DNA from: Druceiella hillmani
Lineage: Eukaryota > Arthropoda > Insecta > Lepidoptera > Hepialidae
Reading direction: 5' to 3'
Assembly: GCA_039881145.1 (NCBI GenBank)
Contig: JAYKKI010000060.1
Span: forward strand, 6,634,501 to 6,698,500
Length of the DNA stretch: 64,000 nt
Position numbers and translations under genes: made by a program. Under the pieces are notes generated by a model. It did no database searches and had not been told where the DNA came from. It worked only from the letters and a program-made list of their open reading frames with translations. Numbering within the stretch: position 1 is the stretch's first letter; every line of letters begins with the position of its first letter. Below are positions 48,679 through 58,548 of the stretch, piece by piece.

Positions 48679-48745
48679 ATCTTACTTACTATCTTTACGT
48701 GTTTACTTATAACTTGAGCTTTATTAGATAGATATTGATGTGGTT

Positions 48746-49074
48746 TTCAACATCATATAGGGTATTTATCCTGAAAGGGGTTTGTGTACAAAACATAAGG
48801 GTGGGTTCCCACATTATGGAGTTATATTTATATTACAAAGCGTGTGCTGTATAAGCACGAAGCGCTTGGGAGCAGGAGGGTAAGTTTTTTTAATTGGAAA
48901 GCAACGTGGACCCAATAAGAACTAAAGTTTAATATTTAAATTTCACGTGAGGGGAGACACGTGCAAAAGCAAATAGTACAATACATTGAAAGCAACGTGA
49001 ACCCAATAAGAACTAATTTTCTAAGCATCGTTAAATGTCATTCCTTGTACGAAGATGAATTTAAATATTTAAAG
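48746..49074. other. Gene-free sequence
   Basis: It contains a nearby direct repeat of GAAAGCAACGTG(G/A)ACCCAAT (about 48897 and 48988). No gene is supported. Confidence 0.4.
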
Positions 49075-49086
49075 TATACATATATG

Positions 49087-49159
<73 letters not shown>

Positions 49160-49200
49160 ATGCGTGTGTGTGTATTTGTGTGTGTGTGTGTATACATATG
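49075..49200 (+). repeat. Compound TA/TG microsatellite
   Basis: A TA run followed by TG and TGTA units, in the same order as at 11352 and 15533. The open frame 48961-49344 runs through it and is not a gene. Confidence 0.96.
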
Positions 49201-49943
49201 TGCATATATAAATATACATCGAAAGGTCAGTCTTTTTATCTGTTCGTTTATAACTTGAGTTCTACTGAACGAACTATAATGCAGTCTTCTAAGTTGTATA
49301 TTTTGGAAAATTTTTTGTACATAAAAATTCAGTATAGGTGTTGAGGTTATGAACTACATTAATATTTATATGTATCCTGGAGAAGGCTAGTGTGAGCTAT
49401 GAATAAATCTTTGAAGTTGGAACAAGGATGGGAAATCATTTTATATTAAAACTTCAATACCATAATTTCCACGCGAGTGAATCTGCAGGTAAATCTAATT
49501 AAAGATGTGTCGAAGAGATTAGGTCGGGAGATTATAAATCATTTATAAAGTTTGCTGGTTGTTTGTCCCCTTTTTTATGGCAGGTATCGTGCAAAAATCA
49601 CTAAACGCTTTTAATAAGATCTTCAATATCATATAGCAGTATAGAATGTATTATTACAATATAATGTCGAGGATTATTGTCTGTCTGTCTGTTTGTAAAA
49701 TGCAAATGCATGTCTGTTTTGCAAGTAAAATGAAGTACATATTATTTGAATAAATTGCACAAAATTAATAGACATTTATTGCAACAAATTACTCCGAAAA
49801 ATCTTTTTCTTTTAATAATTTCTTTTGGATAAGGGCAAATCATATCAGATTCCATGTTATATCTATATATGTTTGTTTGTATATCTATATGTTTTTTTAA
49901 TTTTTTTATATCTATATATATTTGTAATATCTATATATGTTTG

Positions 49944-49969
49944 TCAGATGCCCCCAAAGGGGCATCTGA
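49944..49969. repeat. GC-rich perfect 11-bp hairpin
   Basis: TCAGATGCCCC-CAAA-GGGGCATCTGA. The strongest short hairpin in the window by GC content, in AT-rich surroundings. Function unknown. Confidence 0.93.
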
Positions 49970-51929
49970 TTGAATACAGACGTTTTTTTATTTGACGTTC
50001 AGCGGAACGAACAAAATGACAAGTTTTCGAGCTCGCAAATTTTTTCTGTCTTGAGTTATGCAACTGAAAATTAAATCCTAAAAAAACTTAAGGAAAAACT
50101 AAATGTATTGAAATTATGTGAACTGTAAACTATTCGTGTTGATCGATAGCTAAAAGTTATAATCTGAAAAGTATCTCGAAAAGAAAAACAAAAACTGAAT
50201 TTGATTTCTCCATACACCAGAACGATACTGGCAGGCCGCGCGCGTGCAGAAAAAAAAGATAATTAGGTTAATGTCGTTGCTATAGTTGCCTTTTTTGACA
50301 GCTCAAGTTCTAGAGGTTATTCTTTAGTGTTTAAACTCGGATAAATCTGCTACTCTTAATGGAAAATCTACCGACTATGTTTGTAACATATTTTTATTAG
50401 CTTGAATGACGTATTGCCTAATTTTGACATAAGTTTTATTTAACTAAATTTTACTGAGAATAACTAAATTTTACTTAATTCTTACTGAGAATACTAAAGA
50501 AAAGTTATAATAATGTTAACAAACATACGTTTTAATATCACTTCCAAATGGCTCCAATAGATGACGCTAGATGTAAGTTAACTCGCTCTATCAAAAGCTG
50601 CCTATGTATTAATAACCTTCACGAATATAATCAAGAAATAATTTACTCCATAATAAATGAATATTTATGCAAAGCTTTATTAAAAATATTTTGAATATAG
50701 ACACTAGAGTTGAGTTATATACTTTTAACCTAGTAGTTAAAATAATAGTTTTTAGAGCACCTCTTATAAAATCAAAGACCAAATTTCCATTACTATAAAG
50801 ATTAATATTTAATTGTAAATTAATTAATATAAAGATTAATATTTAATGAAAATAATTTATATGAATTCCTTTTTTCATACTTTGTTATCACAGATATTGA
50901 ACAGTAATGGAATGCAACGAATAAAAGGTGTGTTTGCATAGCAAATCTGTTTTTCTAATACCTCTCGATATAAAATATGAAATTAAATTAACTTTTATTT
51001 TTCGGATTTTATTACAAAAAAACTTATTTATTTTTCAAAATAATTTTTATTAAATTTTAACATTTTCAGAACGGTAGTTACATTTAAATGTCTCATTACC
51101 ATAACCGGAAACTTTACGAAAAATAATTTTAAGAAAACAGTGCATTATCAGTATAATAAATTTTCCTTTCTACGAAATAATATTTGTATCGCTCAATATT
51201 CACGGGCGAATAAAGTGTTCCCTGCGTCACTTTGATGATACCGTACGACGTTCGGTGTACGTGTACTGTGGAACTTAACCCTTGCGTTAACGTTGAAATA
51301 ATGTATCTCGAGGATGGAATACGATACGATACGATAAAAAAACATTGATTTTAATCGTCTTATTTTGAACAAGGTTGACTTGCTATACGCGAGTTGGAAA
51401 TATAAAAAAATGACCGCTTTATTAAGCAATCAGTTTATCGTAAACACTTGGCCATTTATTTTAGTAAATTTTACAATTATTAGATAATATTGCACGTTCT
51501 CATATCGATTTTGTAATACAGTCTACTTCTGAATAAAACCTCTTAACTCTTTCTAATTTGGAAAATACTATTAAAGCTATGTCCTGGATATATATTAACG
51601 CACTCCTCTGCGATTTCTATTTAATTTCAAAAGTATCGATGTTTTATTTTACACATCACTAGACACAAGATTTTAGGACGACAATTTGCGAAGCAAAATA
51701 ATTTACACATAGTAATAAAATGTTTAGCTACTCGAGTAAATCGTCAACTGAGTGTACTATATACTAATTGGACAAGATTTGTGAATAGGGAAAAAGTTTT
51801 CTTATTTATTGATAGTTACATAATTGTTTGACATGAAAATATTTTTCCGAGCACTGGTGTTACTCAGAAGAATAATATAACAACATTTTACAGATTAAGA
51901 AAATCCTACTCAACTTTTATATCTGCTTT
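49970..51929. other. Gene-free AT-rich sequence
   Basis: No supported gene. A minus-strand frame at 51193-51429 crosses a somewhat GC-richer stretch (51190-51320) but shows no domain. Confidence 0.4.
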
Positions 51930-52710
51930 TCTAACTTCAACAAGGCTTATCGATTGCTTCAATCGTCTTGAGCAAATAAATATCCAAGTCACAATGCTAG
52001 ATCGAATATTAACATTAACAGAGAGCCATAAGCTCCAATTTTTTAATCTCTTCTATCACTCTTAGAGTAAATATAACTTTCAATAGTTTTGTGTGAACCT
52101 AAAAACTTCGATTGTCACCTAAAAATTGTTCTTGAAAGGCTTATCGATTGCTTCAAACGTCTTGAGCATATAAATATCCAAGTCATAATGGTAGATCGAA
52201 TATTAACATTAACAGAGAGCCATAAGCTCTAATTTTTTAATCTCTTCTATCACTCTTAGTGTAAATATAAGTTTCAATAGTTTCATGTGAACCTGAAATC
52301 TTCGATTGTTACCTAAAAATTGTTCTTGAAAGACTTATCGATTGCTTCAAACGTCTTGAGCAGATAAATACCCAAGTCACAATGCTAGATCTAATATTAA
52401 CATCAACAGAGAGCCATAAGCTCCAATTTTTTAATCTCTTCTATCATTCGTAGAGTAGATATAAGTTTCAATAGTTTCGTGTGAACTTAAAACCTTCGAT
52501 TGTTTCCTAAAAATTGTTCTTGAAAGGCTTATCGATTGCTTCAAACGTCTTGAGCAGATAAATATCCAAGTCATTAACACAATGCCGTTTCTAATAATTT
52601 CGTTCTATTCAAATGTAAGTCCTACTGAAGATTCCTAAGCTCTTATTATGTCCTTCATTCCTAGAATATGTACAAATTTCAAAAGATATCATGTAAATAT
52701 TATATATCAG
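51930..52710 (+). repeat. 194-bp satellite, about 4 copies
   Basis: Units begin at GGCTTATCGATTGCTTCAA (51944, 52138, 52332, 52526) and contain AGAGAGCCATAAGCTC and TAAAAATTGTTCTTGAAA. The spacing is exactly 194 in each case. The last copy (after about 52580) is strongly diverged. Confidence 0.96.
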
Positions 52711-52935
52711 GTCTCATCAGGAGATAGCGTAAATGCAACTATTACATCCTCTAAATTAGTAGTCTCTTTGCATTCTTTTATTAATTTTTAGGGTTCTGTA
52801 CCTAAAACCAAAATGTGAAATATATAATTCCATTTCGAAAATGTATGAGTATTCGTCTTTTATGCAGATTAACAGAGCAAACGTAGTTGATGTATGCTCT
52901 GTAAAATACTATATCACGATGCACACAAAATTTTA

Positions 52936-52949
52936 GTGCCATCTGCTGG
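52936..52949 (-). promoter_or_regulatory. CTCF-like binding motif
   Basis: The minus strand reads CCAGCAGATGGCAC, a full match to CCASYAGRKGGCRS. It points opposite to the sites at 1005 and 33414. Confidence 0.45.
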
Positions 52950-54327
52950 AAAATAATTTGATTAACATTTATATCATAAAACTTGACGTAATCGTATTGT
53001 GAAGTATTCATATGGATAGTTCTATTGACGGTTATTATGTATATGTCACATTGATATACGTGACTAAAAGTTCAAAGTTCGCTCTAAGTTTGGGATAAAA
53101 ATCTCTTCGGTTTCCTTATAAAATTCTTTATTATTTTCATATTTAGATAAAGGAGTTTCATGTTAATATTTGACTATAATTTTTTTAATTCATTTCTTAC
53201 AAGTTGCAGGATTCCATACATATTACTGTTTTGTTTAGTTTTGCTAAAAGTGGTACACATCTAATTAGAGATGGTTTCAAATATTTGCGAGTTATTTGCT
53301 CTTAAGTTGCTTTGTACTCACCATCGTTGATGGACAAAATATGGACGTTAGTTATAAGCATACACGAGCACGTAGGTATGCGCACTCGCTCCCGCACGCG
53401 CACACAATGACACATGCACAAACATACATACATGCATTTGAAAGTCTAAAGAGGTACGTTATAAATAAAGTCCATTACTATCAGCCTCGATTAAAGATAA
53501 GAAAATTAAATTTTGTTTAGATGCACTTGATCCCGTCTGAGTTCATTATGAGTCAGATGCATTACAATAATATCACAATTGTTTTGTTTATATTGCAAGT
53601 TCGCAATAAATACAGCAATCAATTTATCCTTTGGTGGCATTAATTTTTCCTAAGGCATTTTTATAGATGCTTAAATTTTGGTACAGTATCAAAAGAGTAT
53701 GAACTCATGTATATATATATATATATATATTAATAGTTAACATAATTATAAGGAATTTTTTTGTGGGGCAAATGAAGTATTCGATATTTTTGAAGTGACA
53801 CTTTTTAGGTGGCAATTCGACAATCGACATGTGGACGAAAATTGAAAGCAAAATTTTAAAGTCGCGTCACGTTTAGGCACATTTCGTTACAAGAGAGAGA
53901 AGAAAGATATGACGTAGGAAGAAAGAGAAAAAGACATATATATATATTTCGTCACCATGGAAGTGGAGCAAAAGAGACCGACATGTATATAACGATACAA
54001 ATCGATTTAATAAGATAGTTTCGCGCATGCGCGCGTTGTAGACGTACGACTCAGTCGCTACATATGAACAGCTGAGATACCACGCATACATTGTGTTATT
54101 AATATTTATCATTGTCTTTTGTGGATATTTTAATTGACATTTGTCTATGTAAATTTACTTGAAGATTTCATTAGATATTTATTTATTTATAATGACATTT
54201 TATTAATTTTTCTGAATGTACTATACATTCAAGTCTTTTTATACAATTTTAGAACAATCTATGAATTTATACTCAGTATATACTCTCTTTCTCTCTCTCT
54301 GCTGTTTTGCCCTTACTATATTCTTAC
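52950..54327. other. Gene-free sequence with minor microsatellites
   Basis: A CA/CATA-rich patch at 53360-53440, a short TA run at 53710-53732 and a CT run near 54285. No exon with splice sites was found. Confidence 0.4.
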
Positions 54328-54452
54328 AAATCGAGGTTTAAATCGGCAAAGAAGTTTCACTTCTATCACGTGTACTGAGTTTTTATAAATTTTATGTTTT
54401 TTGCGAAATCGAGGTTTAAATCGTCAAAGAAATTTCACTTCTACCACGTTTA
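54328..54452 (+). repeat. 78-bp spaced duplication
   Basis: AAATCGAGGTTTAAATCG(G/T)C followed by AAAGAA(G/A)TTTCACTTCTA(T/C)CACG occurs at 54328 and again 78 bases later. The copies are about 93 percent identical. Confidence 0.85.
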
Positions 54453-54690
54453 TTTTCTACCATGTTTTTTTCTTTTATCAAACGAATTGAGAAAGCGACG
54501 CATAAAGTTTTCAAAATAATATTTAAAAAAATACTTCCATTAATATTGTTGAAAATATCCACTTGATGATGTTCATGTTTGAATATTGGTGATGTGAAAA
54601 CTTTTGTTAATCAACAAAAAAGAAAAATACATATACGATATTGAAAACTAAGAGGTGTTTAATGTTTTACAAAATTATTAAGTTTCCTAC

Positions 54691-54808
54691 CTGTATCCCT
54701 GGTGACGTCGAACAGCTTGGCTTGAAGATACCTCTTAGGCGATGTGCCGCGAGCTAGGAATAAACTACCCCTGTCAGCCTGAGTTAACAGGCAGACATTC
54801 ACAAGGAT
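54691..54808 (-). CDS. Internal exon of a GAF-domain cyclic-nucleotide phosphodiesterase (PDE5/6/11 type)
   Basis: On the minus strand this 118-base exon is preceded by the acceptor TTGTCTTTATTCCAG (plus 54809 upward) and followed by the donor GTAGGA (plus 54690 downward). It reads in one open frame: [20 protein letters not shown], then [19 protein letters not shown], leaving one base for the next codon. The blocks '[11 protein letters not shown]' and 'AKLFDV' are the signature of the GAF domain of cGMP-regulated phosphodiesterases such as PDE11, PDE5 and the insect Pde6/Pde11 genes. There the domain binds cyclic nucleotide and controls the catalytic domain, which hydrolyses cGMP and cAMP in the cytoplasm. 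GC content is well above that of the flanks. No other exon of this gene was identified in the window, so its introns on both sides must be long and filled by the repeats listed here. Which PDE paralogue it is remains open. Confidence 0.88.
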
Positions 54809-55111
54809 CTGGAATAAAGACAAATCAAGAGTACTGGACTAAGAATATAAAATTAGAATATATATTTATTAATTTATATATTAGAGTTTATCAACCATTT
54901 CTAGGGTTTGTAATCAGAACACAGTAATATGTTTCTTCAAACTTGCTATAATTATAAACTAGTCTTTACGAAAATAATACTGAAATATTCGTTTAAATTT
55001 ATGTGTATCAAATATTTGTAGCTTTATTCAAACGACTCCAGATAACTCAGTGGATACGCTACTCGCCATATTCAAAAAGTGACCTATTCCTGTATATCAG
55101 TTTTCTTTTTT

Positions 55112-55195
55112 AAGGGTTCCATAGTCAAACTAAGAACCTTTGCAGTTTCGCTATATCCGCCTATCTGTCTGTCTATATGTCACAACCATTTTACT
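55112..55195 (+). repeat. Dispersed repeat copy ('gtctgtctgtc' family)
   Basis: AAGGGTTCCATAGTCAAACT followed by CCTATCTGTCTGTCTATATG. It abuts the long inverted arm starting near 55160. Confidence 0.55.
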
Positions 55196-55394
55196 TGCGA
55201 GTAAGTGCTTCATTAAGAGATTGCAACGAATAAACAGCAAAATTAATAAAAGTTAGAGCGAAAATCTATTTCTTGCACCCCAAGAGTCCTAATTTGAATA
55301 TGAAAACCTTGAAACCGACAAGTAGGTAGATGCTTTAACATGGATAGAGATATTTATAACACCTATAAAGTTATGAAAGAAATTATTTTAAAAA

Positions 55395-55657
55395 CAAGTT
55401 TATTAAATATTGAATATATTTGGCGTTAATTTTGTAGAAATTAATTTTTCACACTTAAATGAAACTACGTGATGTAGTATTATTTCTACTTTCTTTAAGT
55501 TCTTTACCACCACCTAGGTTTCGTTGTATTACAACATCTTCAGATCCCACTTGAAGATGTTGTAATACAACGAAACCTAGGTCGTGGTAAAGAAATTAAA
55601 GAAAGTAGAAATAATACTACATCACGTAGTTTCATTTAAGTGTGAGCAAGTTTTTTA
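55395..55657 (+). mobile_element. Hammerhead foldback element, copy E, with 11-bp TSD
   Basis: A foldback insertion of about 241 bp (55406-55646) with flanks CAAGTTTATTA (55395-55405) and CAAGTTTTTTA (55647-55657), one mismatch. The arms meet head to head at TCTTCAGATCCCACTTGAAGA, so almost the whole insertion is one hairpin. The plus-arm core is TTGAAGA. The minus-arm core is CTGAAGA, but its cleavage dinucleotide is TG instead of TC. Neither is expected to cut. Confidence 0.88.
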
Positions 55658-56298
55658 TGATACCTACCCTTATATGTAAAGTGTGAATGGATTAAAACAG
55701 GTGTGGAGGTAAACCGCTGTTTTCAAATAACTGAAAAGTATTGACAATAGTAGTATATATAAGGAAATTAAAAAGAAAATTATCATAGCTAAGAAGCTCT
55801 ACTAGTTTACGAGAAATAGTCGTTCACCTAGTGATATATCTGTGAAAAGTTCATAGAAATTCCATACAAGACTTAAATCTATAGAAAAAGTAACTCTGCA
55901 TTTTAAGATGTGTATTTATTATGTTTTTGAAAGATAAACTAGGCAATATATATATGTATTTACATGGTGAGAAAACATTCTATTTAATTTCTCACCATGT
56001 TTTAGGTGGCTGAAATGAAGTACGCCTATGAAAGATATGCTTTAAATTTACGTTGTGAAAAATTGACATTTGTAAACAGTTTAATAGAAATACTGGGTGA
56101 GCTTAAATATTTATAAGTATCCAAATACGTATATTTTTTCACAGGTGTATTTAATAAATAACAACAAGCTATAAAAAACTAAAATCCGATCATGTCGAAA
56201 AAAAACTGAAATGGGGAAAAATAAGTTGGGTAATCATAATTTCATTGAAAGTTAATCATCACTGGATTCTAACTTCCCAGTTTTTTTTCGACGTAGTC

Positions 56299-56440
56299 GA
56301 GTTTTAGTTTTTCACAGTTTCGTTTTTATTTTACACTTTTTGGTACCTTACCGAGTTTTAGTTTTTTACAGTTTCGTTTTTATTTTACTCTTTTTGGTAT
56401 CTTACTGAGTTTTAGTTTGTTACAGTTTTTTCCAGTATAC
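56299..56440 (+). repeat. 54-bp tandem repeat, 2.5 copies
   Basis: GAGTTTTAGTTTTTCACAGT then TTCGTTTTTATTTTAC repeats at 56299, 56353 and 56407. Confidence 0.9.
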
Positions 56441-57219
56441 TGTCATACACATAGTTCGAAACCGGGTTCACACAAAACTTTGTATTTTCATTACTTATGT
56501 TAAACTTGGCTATTTTTTCATGTTTATGAAAGAATGGTTGAGGGAACCTAATAAATATTTTTAAAAATCTGTCATATAATATCCTTTTCGCGATTTTTTA
56601 AAATTCGGTTTTTTGTTGCATATCCGCCAATTTTTTTTGTCTCCAAAAATCGGGCCTATGATAGTCCACATGAAATACAAACCGGTTGATGCCTTACTTA
56701 CTAAAACCGATTCAGTAGTTTTTGGGCTGGGATCAAACATCCATACGTAGACTGTTAAATTAATAACCTTGGCCGCACCGTAGTCGAGCAAAAAAGTTAA
56801 AAAGTGTAAAATACGCAAACAACAACAATAAACCCAAATGGTTGATTATGCTGCAGCGCAACGTATCTACCTACTTGTCAGTTTCAAGGTTTTCATATTC
56901 AAATTAGGACCCTTTACAGTATACAAATTAGATTTTTATAAACAAATCTAGGCACCGTCATCTTAATTTTAAAAGATCTAGTCAAGGACATCCTCTTGGG
57001 GTGCAAGAAATAGATTTTCGCTCTAACTTTTATTAATTTTGCTGTTTATTCGTTGCGATCTCTTAATGAAGCACTTACCCACAAAATGATTGATGCAGAC
57101 AGATCTGGAGTAATGAAACTGCGAGGCTGAGATAGACGGAAAGGTAGAAAAACTTAGGAAAAATTTCTAATATTTCTTTTATTTCATTTACTGTAACATA
57201 AACTTAAGAAGCAAGTTAA

Positions 57220-57482
57220 TTTCTAATGTAATATAGAATATATTTGGCTTTAATTTTGTAGAAATTAATTATTCACAATTAAATTAACTACGTGATGTAG
57301 TATTATTTTTACTTTCTTTAAGTTCTTTAACACGACCTAGGTTTCCTTGTATTATATCATCTTCAGTTCAGCTATTAGCAAAGATGTTGTAATACAACGA
57401 AACGTAGGCCGTGGTAAAGAACTTAAAGAAAGTAGAAATAATACTACATCACGTAGTTTTATTTAATTGTTTCTAATGTAAT
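57220..57482 (+). mobile_element. Hammerhead foldback element, copy F, with 13-bp TSD
   Basis: A foldback insertion of about 237 bp (57233-57469) is flanked by identical TTTCTAATGTAAT at 57220-57232 and 57470-57482. The plus arm has lost CTGAA at the junction and reads CGTAGGCC instead of CCTAGGTC. The minus arm keeps CTGAAGA, GAAA, CCTAGG and TC, but its stem II and stem I are damaged. Confidence 0.88.
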
Positions 57483-57819
57483 GCTAATTTTATATGTCCT
57501 TTGAAGTGTTTGTATGAGAACATGCAAATACGTACATATTAAATAAACTCAAGGGCGAACTTGTTGGATTAATTAATTCCAGCATACTTTTCACCTTGAG
57601 GCTGTGTAGAATTCAGTTAGTTGCTATTATTCACGATTCTACCAACATTGGGCACGATAAAAGTAACAATTTTAAAATTAAAATTGGTACTATTGGGTTC
57701 CCTATTTTTTTACAAAAAATAGTTCAAAATCTAAATGGAGAATGCTCTCCGGTGTACTCTGTGACCCAAAGATGCCAATACAATAAAAAGGTTAAATGTA
57801 CAAAAGAGCAGTAAGACCA
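57483..57819. other. Gene-free sequence
   Basis: A 72-codon frame at 57596-57814 has no recognised domain. It may be the upstream part of the LINE fragment that follows, but I cannot align it to anything. Confidence 0.35.
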
Positions 57820-58225
57820 GGTTTGATGTATGGTAAAGTGCAGAAAGTCGGGTCGTCCAAAAACAGTATGAACAAAAAATGCACACAAATGAAATGAAAA
57901 TGCTAGATGGGCAGCGGGAGTCACAAGACTTGATAAAGTACGGAACGAGTACATTAGAGATTCTCTCAAGGTTGCACCCATAGTAGATAAGATGGTGGAA
58001 AGTCGTTTGCGATGGTACGGCCATGTGATGAGATGGGACGAATGTAACGCCGTAAAAACTGCCCTGGCTATCCCGGATACAAAAAAGGGTAGAGGAAGAC
58101 CACAGGCTACATGGTGGCCAACCGTTGCCAAAGATCTGGCGGGGGCAAACTTAGATGTAGGGACAACCCAAGATCGTCTGACTTGGCGCCGGAATACGAG
58201 GAGGGCCGACCCAAAATAAAGGGAA
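57820..58225 (+). pseudogene. LINE C-terminal fragment, well preserved
   Basis: HTNEMKML at about 57890 is followed by a one-base frame change and then by WAAGVTRLDKVRNEYIRDSL, KVAPIVDKMVESRLRWYGHV, MRWDECNAVKTALAIPDTKK, GRGRPQATWWPTVAKDLAGA and WRRNTRRADPK with a stop at 58217-58219. The uninterrupted run is about 100 codons. 'RLRWYGHVMR', 'GRGRPxxTW' and the terminal 'RRADPK' are features of the C-terminal tail of insect endonuclease/reverse-transcriptase LINEs. No catalytic region is present, as expected for a 5'-truncated copy. It is much less decayed than the relics at 15.7 and 17.4 kb. Opposite-strand frames here are shadows. Confidence 0.88.
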
Positions 58226-58295
58226 GAGGCATGGATGGAGAAGATTTAAAAATATAAATACCAAATCGAAATTAGTAATACATTAGAAAACTTGT

Positions 58296-58478
58296 CTATT
58301 ACTCATCTGGATATATTAAAAAATATAAATTTCTTACTTGAAATCGCAAATCTGACAGTGATTTTTTCAGAAACATACTTATACTTAACGTTTTCTACTC
58401 AGTTTCACGCATAGAAACACCTGTTTGAATAATAGATACGCTTTATTACACACAGAATATTTGTATACAAGCATTTGT

Positions 58479-58548
<70 letters not shown>

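Larger units (their letters stand above)
48304..48745. mobile_element. 442-bp palindrome with hammerhead element, copy D
   Basis: The left arm (48304 to about 48515) and right arm (about 48534 to 48745) are exact reverse complements by eye, with a short AT-rich centre at 48524. Each arm contains about 67 bp of flanking sequence (AACCACATCAATATCTATCT...) followed by one full element unit from CTTTGCTAAT to GACGCCAAATAT, joined tail to tail. The other five copies are joined head to head. Element and flank are both inverted, so this is an inverted duplication of the locus rather than a simple insertion. Confidence 0.93.
55160..57110. mobile_element. Long inverted pair (arms 55160-55340 and 56866-57110)
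   Basis: The left arm contains AAGTGCTTCATTAAGAGATT, AATTAATAAAAGTTAGAGCG and GACAAGTAGGTAGAT. The right arm is its reverse complement at high identity. The right arm holds about 82 extra bases (about 56913-56995) placed exactly between CCCCAAGAG and TCCTAAT. The pair encloses copy E of the hammerhead family, a 54-bp tandem repeat and an unsupported frame at 56561-56818. It looks like a foldback transposon. Confidence 0.75.

Noticed and set aside
48961..49344. A 127-codon gene
   Set aside because: A third of it is microsatellite-encoded Ile-Tyr and Cys-Val repeats.
49944..49969. Rho-independent terminator
   Set aside because: It is a strong GC hairpin but has no T run directly after it, and the setting is eukaryotic.
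49944..49985. Helitron 3' end, because CTGAT fits CTRRT after a hairpin
   Set aside because: The CTGAT overlaps the hairpin arm instead of following it by about ten bases.
57724..58131. Minus-strand frames of 135 and 97 codons
   Set aside because: They are antisense to a clear LINE C-terminal frame on the plus strand.
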